Source: Acinetobacter bereziniae LMG 1003 = CIP 70.12 (GTDB taxonomy: Bacteria > Pseudomonadota > Gammaproteobacteria > Pseudomonadales > Moraxellaceae). From it: 39,096 nucleotides of DNA. Location: assembly GCF_000368925.1 (NCBI RefSeq), contig NZ_KB849756.1, forward strand, positions 230,549 through 269,644, read 5' to 3'. Below the pieces are notes generated by a model that searched no databases, had not been told where the DNA came from, and worked only from the letters and a program-made list of their open reading frames with translations. The position numbers and the translations under genes are program-made. Shown here piece after piece: positions 32,147 through 39,096 of the stretch (position 1 is its first letter; every line of letters begins with the position of its first letter).

Positions 32147-32485
32147 TTATATGACATCAGCTTTCCAAACATCCTCATAATCATCTGCATCAATCATAAA
32201 ACGAAAGCCTTGCTCCAAAGCTAAATAAGGGATTGCATCTGGAAAAACGTCTTCTAATTCTTTTACACTAATGACATCAAAGAAGTCCTCACCTTCTTCT
32301 AACTCTCCCCCATAAATAAACCACGAAACATTTTCAGCATCGGGTTGTTTACGTAAACCCACAATCGGTTCTTTATTTAAAGTGTGTTTGGCAATTGCAA
32401 CCAGATCTGTTTCATTGACTTTGATATAACGTGAATCAAACTCTTCACAGACCAATTTTTGTTCTTCTACAAAATCTTGCAACAT
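32147..32485 (-). CDS. Imm33-like (DUF2185) protein
   Basis: 112 residues from the ATG at 32485. The layout resembles the Imm33/DUF2185 family: PIVGLRKQPDAENVSWFIYG, then an acidic GGELEEGEDFFDVISVKELE stretch, a proline-rich PDAIPYLALEQG and a final FRFMIDADD. Immunity proteins of this type neutralise polymorphic toxins, but many DUF2185 proteins have no toxin nearby, and none is seen here. Highly acidic overall, which suits binding a basic partner. Upstream in-frame codons (to 32584) lack a ribosome site. It is divergent from umuD and 16 bases from the next gene. Confidence 0.6.
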   Translation of the reverse strand: MLQDFVEEQKLVCEEFDSRYIKVNETDLVAIAKHTLNKEPIVGLRKQPDAENVSWFIYGGELEEGEDFFDVISVKELEDVFPDAIPYLALEQGFRFMIDADDYEDVWKADVI

Positions 32486-32605
32486 ATCTATTCTCAAACA
32501 ACCTGATTTTGTGAGATTGTAAGCTGACAGTTTGACAATCACAACTAAATTCACATGCTGTTCAAACGATAGACAGCATTGCAAAAAATAAATAATTTGC
32601 TAAAC

Positions 32606-32626
32606 TTGATTTTGTAACATATTCAA
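32606..32626. promoter_or_regulatory. 21-bp UmuDAb-type operator before umuD
   Basis: Left arm TTGA, core TTTTGTAAC, right arm TTCAA; the same 21-bp layout with GTAAC at the same place occurs before umuC (35115-35135). It resembles the palindrome reported for UmuDAb, the Acinetobacter SOS repressor, as I remember it. Ends 25 bases before the umuD ATG. Confidence 0.65.
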
Positions 32627-32651
32627 ATTGGATCATTCGAGGTCAAACATA

Positions 32652-33191
32652 ATGCAGCAATATTCACAGACAAAGTCTGGACTCGTTGACCTCAAAGCAT
32701 ATCCGAGATCTCGAACCACTCAACAGGACATGATCATCAAAGATGAAATATCCGCTCAAAACTTATATTTTTTTCACCCACATCTTAAAATAGAAATCCC
32801 CTATCCGCTTGAAACTGTTGCTGCAGGTTTTCCCTCTCCAGCACAGGACTATACTGAAAAGAAAATTGATCTAAATGAACACTTGATTCATAACCCTATT
32901 GCAACGTTTATTTTAAAAGTTAATTCTTTATCGATGAAAAATGCGGGAATTGAAATTGGTGATGAAATTCTGATTGATCGTAGTCTAGATGCTGAACATG
33001 GTGATGTAGTATTGGCATTAATCAATAATGAATTTACCGTTAAACGATTTATGCATAAAAAATTATCCACGGGCGCATATGACATTTGGCTTAAAGCGGA
33101 AAATCCAGATTTCCCCGATATTCATCCGCATAGTGAAGAGCAGATTATGATTTGGGGCGTTGTGACCTGTATTTTGAAAAAACTCAAATAA
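32652..33191 (+). CDS. umuD: UmuD-type self-cleaving SOS protein (S24 peptidase) with long N-terminal arm
   Basis: 179 residues from the ATG at 32652, which follows GAGG; a TTG at 32628 lies before that site. The autocleavage site is A58-G59 (TVAAGFPSPAQDY), the nucleophile S94 (VNSLSMKNAGI) and base K131 (TVKRFM). Spacings A-G to Ser (36) and Ser to Lys (37) equal those of E. coli UmuD. The arm before the cleavage site is about 34 residues longer than in E. coli, as in Acinetobacter UmuDAb, but I see no clear DNA-binding motif in it. Cleaved UmuD joins UmuC to form polymerase V. It is not adjacent to umuC. No ddrR gene is seen. Confidence 0.88.
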   Translation: MQQYSQTKSGLVDLKAYPRSRTTQQDMIIKDEISAQNLYFFHPHLKIEIPYPLETVAAGFPSPAQDYTEKKIDLNEHLIHNPIATFILKVNSLSMKNAGIEIGDEILIDRSLDAEHGDVVLALINNEFTVKRFMHKKLSTGAYDIWLKAENPDFPDIHPHSEEQIMIWGVVTCILKKLK

Positions 33192-33274
33192 ACTGCAAAA
33201 TTGATTTTGCTACCTAATTAAATTAAAGCTACCCCTTCCTTATCTAGGATTGATTTGCATGGAAATTAAATGAT

Positions 33275-34477
33275 ATGACTGAATTATTGAGACGTTTAGC
33301 ACTTTCGCATCAAGGTTTAATTTCTCAGCCTGCATTTGGTTTAGGCTTATCTGGAACACTTCAAACAATTCAACATCTAGGTTATGTGCAAATTGACACG
33401 ATTTCAGTCGTCGAACGTGCTCACCATCATATCTTATGGAGTCGAGTTCCAGACTATCAGCCCAATCATCTAAATCAACTGGTACAACAACAACATATTT
33501 TTGAATATTGGTTCCATGCAGCATCTTATTTACCGATTCAAGATTATCGCTATGCGCTTCCTCATATGACATCAGTACGAAATGGTGAACATCGCTACTT
33601 TAATCGGGGTGATCAACATTTGATGAAAGAAATTTTAGCAAAGACTCGCGCTGAAGGTAGCATTCGTTTACGTCATATCGAGCAAGGCAATCGACTAAAC
33701 TCAGGGGGATGGTGGAACTCCAGTTCAGCACGTCGTTCAATCGATCAATTGTTTATGCAAGGCGATTTGATGATATGCGAACGAAATGGGATGGAAAAGG
33801 TCTATAACCTGACTGAGCGTTGTCTCCCTAGCCAGCTCAACTTAACCATGCCGACGCTAGAAGAATATGCACGCTATTTATTTAATACTACGCTGAGAGC
33901 GCACGGTATATTTACCTGGAAACAATTACTGCATCTTAAAGTCGGCAGTCAAATTCGCGAAGCAATGCGTAAAATAGTCAAGGAACAACTGGATGCAGGC
34001 GTGATCATCCCCTTATCTCAGTTAGGTGATACCGATAAAGAAAGTTCAAATATTTATATTAAAACAGATGCTTTAGAACGCAAAGCTCAGATTGAATTAA
34101 AAGTTAAAATTCTGTCCCCTTTTGACAATCTTGTCATACACCGAGAACGTCTAAATACACTGTTCTACTTTGATTATCGTTTAGAATGTTATGTAACCCC
34201 AACTAAGCGACAATTTGGATATTTTTGTTTACCTATTTTATATGCTGATCAAATGGTGGGGCGTATCGACTGTAAAGCACATCGAACCAAAAAGGAATTT
34301 GAAGTATTGAATCTGCATTTAGAAGATCATTGCTTTAAAAATAAACATATAGATCATGATCACTTTCTCAATGCACTCAATGATGAACTACTTAATTTTG
34401 CGCAATTTAATCAATGCCCTAACTTAATAAACCACCCTAGTCAGCTTTTTAATCGTGCTCTACAACAATGTTCATAA
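33275..34477 (+). CDS. YcaQ/AlkX-type winged-helix DNA glycosylase (HTH_42)
   Basis: 400 residues, the size of E. coli YcaQ. The HTH_42 / DUF1006 fold shows GLGLSGTLQTIQHLGYVQID at 22-41, then SVVERAHHHILWSRV. Q39-x-D41 (VQID) is the QxD catalytic motif of AlkX-type enzymes, which open interstrand crosslinks by removing alkylated bases; AlkZ relatives have QxQ. The YWFHAASYLPI and HWRRKKDFE-like (RTKKEFEVLNLHLE) regions are typical. GGAAA lies about 9 bases before the ATG. Lying between umuD and umuC, it joins a DNA-damage cluster; whether it is SOS-induced is not shown. Confidence 0.85.
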   Translation: MTELLRRLALSHQGLISQPAFGLGLSGTLQTIQHLGYVQIDTISVVERAHHHILWSRVPDYQPNHLNQLVQQQHIFEYWFHAASYLPIQDYRYALPHMTSVRNGEHRYFNRGDQHLMKEILAKTRAEGSIRLRHIEQGNRLNSGGWWNSSSARRSIDQLFMQGDLMICERNGMEKVYNLTERCLPSQLNLTMPTLEEYARYLFNTTLRAHGIFTWKQLLHLKVGSQIREAMRKIVKEQLDAGVIIPLSQLGDTDKESSNIYIKTDALERKAQIELKVKILSPFDNLVIHRERLNTLFYFDYRLECYVTPTKRQFGYFCLPILYADQMVGRIDCKAHRTKKEFEVLNLHLEDHCFKNKHIDHDHFLNALNDELLNFAQFNQCPNLINHPSQLFNRALQQCS

Positions 34478-34544
34478 GGTGAAAGATCAGCTCAAATCTG
34501 TATTTAAGCCGAATTAGAAAACCTACTCATCTACTACCAAACAC

Positions 34545-34583
34545 AAGTACAGCGCCTCAATCCTTAATTGAGGCGCTGTACTT
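34545..34583. terminator. Strong bidirectional terminator
   Basis: Sixteen-base perfect arms (AAGTACAGCGCCTCAA and TTGAGGCGCTGTACTT) around TCCTTAA, followed by TTATTTA. Lies between the convergent glycosylase gene and the Gln-rich protein gene. Confidence 0.88.
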
Positions 34584-34612
34584 TTATTTATTCCGTAAAT
34601 TAAGTCTGAATG

Positions 34613-34798
34613 CTACTTTTGCTGAGCTTTATTCTGACTTTGTTGATTATGTTGAGCCTGTTGATTTGATTGCTGATTTTGCTGCTTCTGTTGGTCCTGC
34701 TGACTTTGTTGCTTTTGCTGTTGATTAGATTGGTTAGGTTGACGTTGTGGGTCATTCTGCTGATTTTGTTGCTGGTTGTGTTGATTAGCCATTTTCAT
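34613..34798 (-). CDS. Small glutamine-rich disordered protein
   Basis: About 61 residues from the ATG at 34798 (MKMANQHNQQQNQQ), which follows AAGG by 6 bases. More than half the residues are Gln or Asn, with Ser, Lys and few others; there is no hydrophobic core, so it is intrinsically disordered. The repeats are imperfect units of QQ with K, S, N or D. Function unknown. Such small hydrophilic proteins are often stress-induced (compare the Gly/Lys-rich KGG proteins), but that is analogy only. Its product is encoded in a 220-base low-complexity stretch that may be length-variable. It is convergent with the glycosylase gene and divergent from umuC. Confidence 0.65.
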   Translation of the reverse strand: MKMANQHNQQQNQQNDPQRQPNQSNQQQKQQSQQDQQKQQNQQSNQQAQHNQQSQNKAQQK

Positions 34799-35114
34799 AT
34801 CCATCCTTTTTACATGTTGGGATATGCCGTACAAATCGACGACAACTGTTAATTTAACGCGCTTATCATTAGAAACAAGCGTATAGATGTTTCATTTTTC
34901 GACATCGTAACGCCCTATATGAGATTCATGTTGTAAAAGAATAACTTCGAGGTTGAAGCTTTTTACGTGGATTACTTAAACCACGATGAAGCACAACAAT
35001 CCTTACAAAGCGCTTTCTTGATCTACTGAATAGCAAAATTTTTATGCTGTGAAATTCAAGCTATCCACACCTATTTAAATTTGAATTTATTTTAAACATC
35101 TTTTAATATTTCAC
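34799..35114. other. Divergent gap between Gln-rich gene and umuC
   Basis: No gene is seen. Weak stems lie at about 34860-34885 (CGCTT/AAGCG) and 34964-34986 (CGTGG/CCACG), the first set near the Gln-rich gene's promoter side. An RNA gene cannot be excluded, but nothing supports one strongly. The umuC operator follows directly (separate entry). Confidence 0.35.
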
Positions 35115-35135
35115 TTGAATTTGTAACTTTTTCAA
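35115..35135. promoter_or_regulatory. 21-bp UmuDAb-type operator before umuC
   Basis: Left arm TTGAA, core TTTGTAAC, right arm TTCAA. It matches the umuD element in length, arms and GTAAC position. It ends 7 bases before the umuC ATG, so a bound protein would block the start region; the leader must be very short. Confidence 0.68.
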
Positions 35136-35142
35136 AATCATC

Positions 35143-36459
35143 ATGAGTGAACAAATTTTTGCTTTAATCGACATCAACAATTGTTATGTCAGTTGTGAGC
35201 GGATATTCAATCCAAGCTTAAACAATAAACCTGTCGTTGTATTAAGTAATAATGATGGCTGTGTTGTTTCACGCAGTAATGAAGCCAAAGCATTAAATAT
35301 AGATATGGCTGTTCCTTGGCATGAAGTTGAAAAAGCAGCGAAAAAAGCAGGTGTTATCGCCTATTCAAGCAACTATGCTTTATATGGCGATTTCTCAGAA
35401 CGTTTTTTTAAAACACTTAAGACCTTTTTTAAAGAGGATGATCTAGAACCCTACTCAATAGATGAATGCTTTATTAATTTAAGCTCTTATCGAGACTTAT
35501 TTGACTTAGAAGAATATTGCCGCAGATTGGTGAAAACTATTCAAAAATGGTTAGGTTTACCGTGTTGTATTGGGATTGGTTATAGTAAGACGCAAGCCAA
35601 GCTTGCCAATAGTTTTGCAAAAAAACGGCATGGATTTGAGAATATTTGCGATTTGACTGGCTTAGATTTATGTAGCTTTGAAGCTTTGCTTCTCGAAACC
35701 AATGTAGCTGAGGTGTGGAGCATTGGACGTAAAACCAGCAAACGGTTACAAGCATATAATATTTATAATTGCTATGACTTAACTTTTGCCAATGAACACT
35801 ACCTAGCACGAGAGTTCTCAGTGGTCATTGCACGTACTATTCGTGAGCTAAAAGGTCAATCCTGCATTGCTTTAGACGATCCTGAAATGCCCTCTAAACG
35901 GATTCTTTCTTCTCGAAGTTTTGCTTCAGCATTAACCAATGTTGAAATCATCAAACAGGCGATTATTTTTCATGTTAATCGAGCACATCAACGCCTTACT
36001 CGACAGCAACAACTCTGTGCAGTTGTGCATGTCTCTTTGTATGAAAAAATTCCTCAGGCACCTTATAAAAAAGCCCAAAGCAGTGTTTCAGGCTTGCCAT
36101 ATGCAACAGATGATTTGATGACTTTAACTAAGGCAGCATTGCAGCAAATAGATGTTTTATTTAAAGAAAATATCAAGTATGTAAAAGTCGCAGTGATGCT
36201 TTCTGCCCTTCATCACAAAAGCCAACACATCAATGACTTATGGCATCCCGTAGACTTTATTCAGCAACGTGATCAACTCATGGATACGCTGTCCAATATG
36301 AAGCAACGCTTTGGTCCTGATTGTATTCAAGTGGGTTACCATTCCAGTAGTGAAACATGGAAAATGCGTCAACAAAACCGCTCTCCAAGTTATACGACAC
36401 GCTGGAGTGATATCTTATGTATTGATGATAGTCATATGGCTGTTACACAAATCAAATGA
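35143..36459 (+). CDS. umuC: DNA polymerase V catalytic subunit UmuC (Y-family)
   Basis: 438 residues; E. coli UmuC has 422. The Y-family palm carries FALIDINNCYVSCERIF (first Asp) and the paired acids of YSIDECFINLS. The little-finger domain follows (SSRSFASALTN to VHVSLYEK). The C-terminus (RSPSYTTRWSDILCIDD) is UmuC-like. The beta-clamp motif, QLNLF in E. coli, appears changed to a QHINDLW-like sequence near residue 365, so clamp binding may differ. With cleaved UmuD it makes error-prone polymerase V for lesion bypass. Its partner umuD is about 2 kb upstream and not cotranscribed. No ribosome site is evident before the ATG. Confidence 0.92.
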   Translation: MSEQIFALIDINNCYVSCERIFNPSLNNKPVVVLSNNDGCVVSRSNEAKALNIDMAVPWHEVEKAAKKAGVIAYSSNYALYGDFSERFFKTLKTFFKEDDLEPYSIDECFINLSSYRDLFDLEEYCRRLVKTIQKWLGLPCCIGIGYSKTQAKLANSFAKKRHGFENICDLTGLDLCSFEALLLETNVAEVWSIGRKTSKRLQAYNIYNCYDLTFANEHYLAREFSVVIARTIRELKGQSCIALDDPEMPSKRILSSRSFASALTNVEIIKQAIIFHVNRAHQRLTRQQQLCAVVHVSLYEKIPQAPYKKAQSSVSGLPYATDDLMTLTKAALQQIDVLFKENIKYVKVAVMLSALHHKSQHINDLWHPVDFIQQRDQLMDTLSNMKQRFGPDCIQVGYHSSSETWKMRQQNRSPSYTTRWSDILCIDDSHMAVTQIK

Positions 36460-36625
36460 ATAGTTTTGGTCACTCAGTTTAGAATGGAATCACTTTAAAA
36501 CAATGCATGAAAATGTCATATTTTAACATTGCCATTTAACGACAAAATTTACATTATATATGCCGTACAAGGCACAGCATTTCCGCGACGATTCAAAGAA
36601 AATATAAAGTATTTGTGGAAAAACA

Positions 36626-36634
36626 TGCCATAAT
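36626..36634 (+). promoter_or_regulatory. Extended -10 promoter of aroQ-accBC
   Basis: TGCCATAAT fits TGn-TATAAT with one change. The start would be near 36641, right at the hairpin that follows. No clear -35 is seen. Confidence 0.4.
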
Positions 36635-36641
36635 ATGCAAA

Positions 36642-36669
36642 CTTTGCAGACATCTTGCAAAGATTTTTG
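36642..36669 (+). terminator. Hairpin plus T-run in the aroQ leader
   Basis: Arms CTTTGCA and TGCAAAG around GACATCT, followed by ATTTTTGC. It has the form of a terminator but lies before aroQ, about 26 bases from the ATG. It may cap the 5' end of the transcript if the promoter above is right, or act as an attenuator. Confidence 0.4.
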
Positions 36670-36694
36670 CAACTTTTGAATTGGAGCAGTCTCA

Positions 36695-37150
36695 ATGAGT
36701 TCGACCATTTTGGTCATTCACGGACCAAACTTAAACTTGCTAGGAAAGCGCGAACCAGAGGTCTATGGTCACCTCACATTGGATGACATTAACCAACAAC
36801 TCCTAACGCAAGCTCAGCAAGCCAATATTACTTTAGATACTTTTCAAAGCAATTGGGAAGGTGCTGTGGTGGATCGTATTCATCAAGCACAACAAGACGG
36901 CGTCAAAATTATTATTATTAATCCTGCCGCACTTACACATACTTCCGTTGCTGTACGTGATGCCCTTTTAGGTGTCGCCATCCCTTTTATTGAAGTACAT
37001 CTTTCTAATGTTCATGCACGTGAAGCATTTAGACATCATTCTTATTTATCAGATAAAGCCGTTGGCGTAATTTGTGGTCTTGGTGCTAAAGGCTATTCTT
37101 TTGCACTTGATTACGCTATCGACAAAATTCAATCTTCAACTCAATCATAA
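36695..37150 (+). CDS. aroQ: 3-dehydroquinate dehydratase, type II
   Basis: 151 residues, normal for the type II dodecameric enzyme. IHGPNLNLLGKREPEVYG at the start carries the catalytic Y24; NPAALTHTSVAVRDAL and EVHLSNVHAREAFRHHSY (with the catalytic His) follow. It dehydrates 3-dehydroquinate to 3-dehydroshikimate in the shikimate pathway. GGAG lies about 10 bases before the ATG. It is the first gene of the aroQ-accB-accC block, 17 bases before accB, an arrangement conserved in Pseudomonas and Acinetobacter. Confidence 0.95.
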   Translation: MSSTILVIHGPNLNLLGKREPEVYGHLTLDDINQQLLTQAQQANITLDTFQSNWEGAVVDRIHQAQQDGVKIIIINPAALTHTSVAVRDALLGVAIPFIEVHLSNVHAREAFRHHSYLSDKAVGVICGLGAKGYSFALDYAIDKIQSSTQS

Positions 37151-37167
37151 TTTAGGAATACGAACCC

Positions 37168-37587
37168 ATGGATATTCGCAAAATTAAAAAGCTCATCGAT
37201 TTGATGATCGAATCTGATCTTCAAGCAATTGAAGTGAAAGAAGGCGATCAATCGATTGCTTTAACTCGTCGTAATCCTGTGGTTGCTGCTGGTGTAGCAC
37301 CTGTTGCACTCCCAGCTGCTGAAGCACCAGTAGTTAAAGCTGCCTCTCGTGGTGCTGTAGAAACCTCACCTATGGTCGGCGTGTTCTATTCTGCACCAAG
37401 TCCTGGCGAAGCTCCATTTGTCAATGTTGGTCAAACTGTTTCTGCGGGTGAGACTTTAGGTATCATCGAAGCAATGAAAATTATGAACCCAATTGAAGCA
37501 ACTCAAAGTGGTGTAGTTGAAGAAATTCTTGTAAAAAATGGTGATGTAATCCAGTTCGGTCAACCTTTATTCCGCTACCGCGCGTAA
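37168..37587 (+). CDS. accB: Biotin carboxyl carrier protein of acetyl-CoA carboxylase
   Basis: 139 residues. The N-terminal helix (MDIRKIKKLIDLMIESDLQA) is followed by an Ala/Pro/Val-rich linker (about 45-65) and the biotinyl domain with the biotinylated K104 in EAMKIMN. The thumb-containing region (SPMVGVFYSAPSPGEAPFV) is typical of this form. It carries CO2 from AccC to the carboxyltransferase in the first step of fatty-acid synthesis. AGGAA lies before the ATG. Between aroQ and accC. Confidence 0.96.
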   Translation: MDIRKIKKLIDLMIESDLQAIEVKEGDQSIALTRRNPVVAAGVAPVALPAAEAPVVKAASRGAVETSPMVGVFYSAPSPGEAPFVNVGQTVSAGETLGIIEAMKIMNPIEATQSGVVEEILVKNGDVIQFGQPLFRYRA

Positions 37588-37603
37588 TACCTCGGGGGTT
37601 GAT

Positions 37604-38968
37604 ATGTTGCAAAAAGTTTTAATTGCAAACCGAGGTGAGATTGCGCTACGCATCACTCGCGCTTGCAAAACTTTAGGGATTAAAACAGTCGGAATCTATT
37701 CTGATGCTGACAAAGATTTAATGCATTTACGTTTTTGTGATGAAGCCGTATGTATTGGTCCGGGTGCAAGTAGTGAAAGTTACTTAAATATTCCTGCCAT
37801 TATTACAGCTGCAGAAATTACTGGTGCAGATGCAATCCATCCCGGTTATGGTTTTTTATCTGAAAATGCTGAATTTGCTGAAATTGTAGAAAGTTCAGGT
37901 TTTATCTTTATTGGTCCACGTCCTGAACACATTCGCCTAATGGGCAATAAAGTTTCAGCGATTACGGCGATGCGTAAAGCAGGTGTACCAACAGTTCCTG
38001 GTTCTGCACATGCAGTGACGCCAAACAATGCTTTGGCTGAAGCAAAAGAAATTGGCTTTCCATTGATCGTCAAAGCTGCTTCAGGTGGTGGTGGTCGTGG
38101 TATGCGTATTGTTGAACGTGTAGACACCCTACTCGAATCTGTTCAAGCTGCACAGCGTGATGCAGAAATGTGGTTTGGCGACGATACCGTTTATATGGAA
38201 CGTTTCCTACAAAAACCTCGTCATGTTGAAGTTCAGGTTTTGGCAGATGGTAATGGTCAAGCAATTCATTTATATGACCGTGATTGTTCGTTACAACGTC
38301 GACATCAAAAAGTCCTTGAAGAAGCACCTGCACCTGGTCTACCAGAAGAAGCACGCGCTCATATTTTAGAAGCATGTGTAAATGCTTGTAAATTAATGCA
38401 ATACCGTGGTGCTGGTACCTTTGAATTCTTATTTGAAGATGGCGAATTCTTCTTCATTGAAATGAATACACGTGTTCAAGTTGAGCATCCTGTGACTGAA
38501 CAAGTCACAGGTGTAGATATTATTGAACAGCAATTGCGTATTGCTGCTGGTCTAGGTCTTAATCTTCAACAAGAAGATATTAAGATCGAAGGTCATGCCA
38601 TTGAATGTCGTATCAATGCCGAAGATCCATCTACCTTCTTACCTTCACCGGGTAAAATTGAATCATTCTATGCACCCGGTGGCGCAGGGATTCGTTTAGA
38701 TTCTCATATCTATCAAGGTTATAGCATCCCACCATATTATGATTCAATGATTGCAAAATTGATTTCTTATGGTAAAGATCGTGATACTGCGATTGCCCGA
38801 ATGAAACAAGCTTTAGATGAAATGATTTTAACTGGGATTAAAACCAATATTCCATTACATAAAGATTTGATTCTTGAAGATAAGAACTTCTGTTCGCAAG
38901 CGATGGATATTCATTACCTTGAAAAACATTTATTAAAGCAACTTCAAGGTCATGAAAATGATGCTTAA
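37604..38968 (+). CDS. accC: Biotin carboxylase of acetyl-CoA carboxylase
   Basis: 454 residues; E. coli has 449. N-terminal domain LQKVLIANRGEIALRI, then the ATP-grasp domain with GGGGRGMRIV and KPRHVEVQVLADG, and EMNTRVQVEHPVTE for metal and bicarbonate binding. The C-terminal domain follows (ECRINAEDPSTFLPSPG). It carboxylates biotin on AccB using ATP and bicarbonate. GGGGG lies about 6 bases before the ATG and 16 bases after the accB stop, so the two are co-expressed. The IS3-family element at the window end starts about 33 bases after its stop codon. Confidence 0.97.
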   Translation: MLQKVLIANRGEIALRITRACKTLGIKTVGIYSDADKDLMHLRFCDEAVCIGPGASSESYLNIPAIITAAEITGADAIHPGYGFLSENAEFAEIVESSGFIFIGPRPEHIRLMGNKVSAITAMRKAGVPTVPGSAHAVTPNNALAEAKEIGFPLIVKAASGGGGRGMRIVERVDTLLESVQAAQRDAEMWFGDDTVYMERFLQKPRHVEVQVLADGNGQAIHLYDRDCSLQRRHQKVLEEAPAPGLPEEARAHILEACVNACKLMQYRGAGTFEFLFEDGEFFFIEMNTRVQVEHPVTEQVTGVDIIEQQLRIAAGLGLNLQQEDIKIEGHAIECRINAEDPSTFLPSPGKIESFYAPGGAGIRLDSHIYQGYSIPPYYDSMIAKLISYGKDRDTAIARMKQALDEMILTGIKTNIPLHKDLILEDKNFCSQAMDIHYLEKHLLKQLQGHENDA

Positions 38969-39001
38969 CTGATCTTTGCTTAACAAAAAACCTCTGTAAA
39001 A

Positions 39002-39096
39002 TGGACTGAACCCCAAATCTTGGACAGTTTAGTTAACGCTGGATTGAGTTCTGAATTGAACAGGGCTCAATCCTTTTAGTTTAATTTGTATTCTCT
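39002..39096 (-). mobile_element. IS3-family (IS150-like) insertion sequence, terminus only
   Basis: The terminus TGGACTGAACCCCAAATC (from 39002) followed by TTGGACAG has the form of IS150-type inverted repeats. The right part of the element is outside the window. It lies only about 33 bases after the accC stop, so it may have replaced or displaced the native accC terminator; I see no hairpin between. Confidence 0.7.
39029..39096 (-). CDS. IS3-family transposase OrfB C-terminus (partial)
   Basis: The last 22 codons are visible before the stop at 39029. They read (R)IQIKLKGLSPVQFRTQS then SVN, the typical IS150-type OrfB C-terminus (family form: KxKGLSPVQYRxQ). The catalytic DDE part is outside the window. 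This is a different IS3-family element from the one at the window start, judged by sequence and ends. Confidence 0.75.
   Translation of the reverse strand, partial: RIQIKLKGLSPVQFRTQSSVN

Noticed and set aside
34670..34852. Leucine-rich plus-strand frame opposite the Gln-rich gene
   Set aside because: It is the complement of the CAA/CAG repeats and has no ribosome site; a shadow.

Overview
The window is low-GC gammaproteobacterial chromosome and most likely Acinetobacter. The grounds are the aroQ-accB-accC block, a proline-catabolism locus (putP / Lrp-type regulator / putA without an N-terminal DNA-binding domain), an HpaR-type MarR regulator, and SOS-type umuD and umuC genes preceded by a palindrome that resembles the UmuDAb operator of Acinetobacter. 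The species cannot be told from the sequence. I see no tRNA, rRNA or CRISPR array.

Layout. 1-1007: the end of an IS3-family element. 1660-3392: a KgtP-like 2-oxoglutarate permease and a small secreted protein. 3712-4568: a complete IS5-family (IS427-like) element with a TA target duplication. 4610-8619: a two-gene operon for a PcfJ-domain membrane protein and a DUF4034/TPR-like protein, both uncharacterised. 8792-14026: a sirtuin lacking the usual zinc cysteines, a DUF4349 lipoprotein, aspA and putP. 14067-18443: the Lrp-type regulator divergent from putA. 18885-19847: an SMR efflux pump with its TetR regulator. 20039-20177: a short transcription unit for an apparently unannotated 37-residue membrane protein. 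20724-22972: several small genes, a lipoprotein esterase and a Cas2/SinR-like small protein. 23055-25664: pepN. 26124-30349: a secreted protein, then dsbD / Lgt-like-TlpA fusion / dsbG-type genes for periplasmic thiol redox. 30792-32485: MarR regulator, a candidate 24-residue peptide gene, a secreted protein and an Imm33-like protein. 32606-36459: DNA-damage cluster with umuD, a YcaQ/AlkX-type glycosylase, a Gln-rich disordered protein and umuC. 36695-38968: aroQ-accB-accC. 39002-39096: the start of another IS3-family element.

How the genes fit together. Proline enters through PutP and is oxidised by PutA to glutamate. AspA (aspartate to fumarate) and the 2-oxoglutarate permease are neighbouring carbon-entry functions. 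The Dsb genes form one electron-relay operon across the inner membrane. The SOS genes look co-regulated: umuD and umuC lie about 2 kb apart, each behind its own 21-bp operator-like palindrome, with a DNA-repair glycosylase between them.

The best candidates for undescribed biology are the PcfJ-DUF4034 operon, the 37-residue membrane-protein unit, the 24-residue peptide whose stop codon lies in its terminator stem, the Cas2-like protein behind a CRP-like box, and the large dyads in the put region. All functional claims rest on motif reading; no searches were run.
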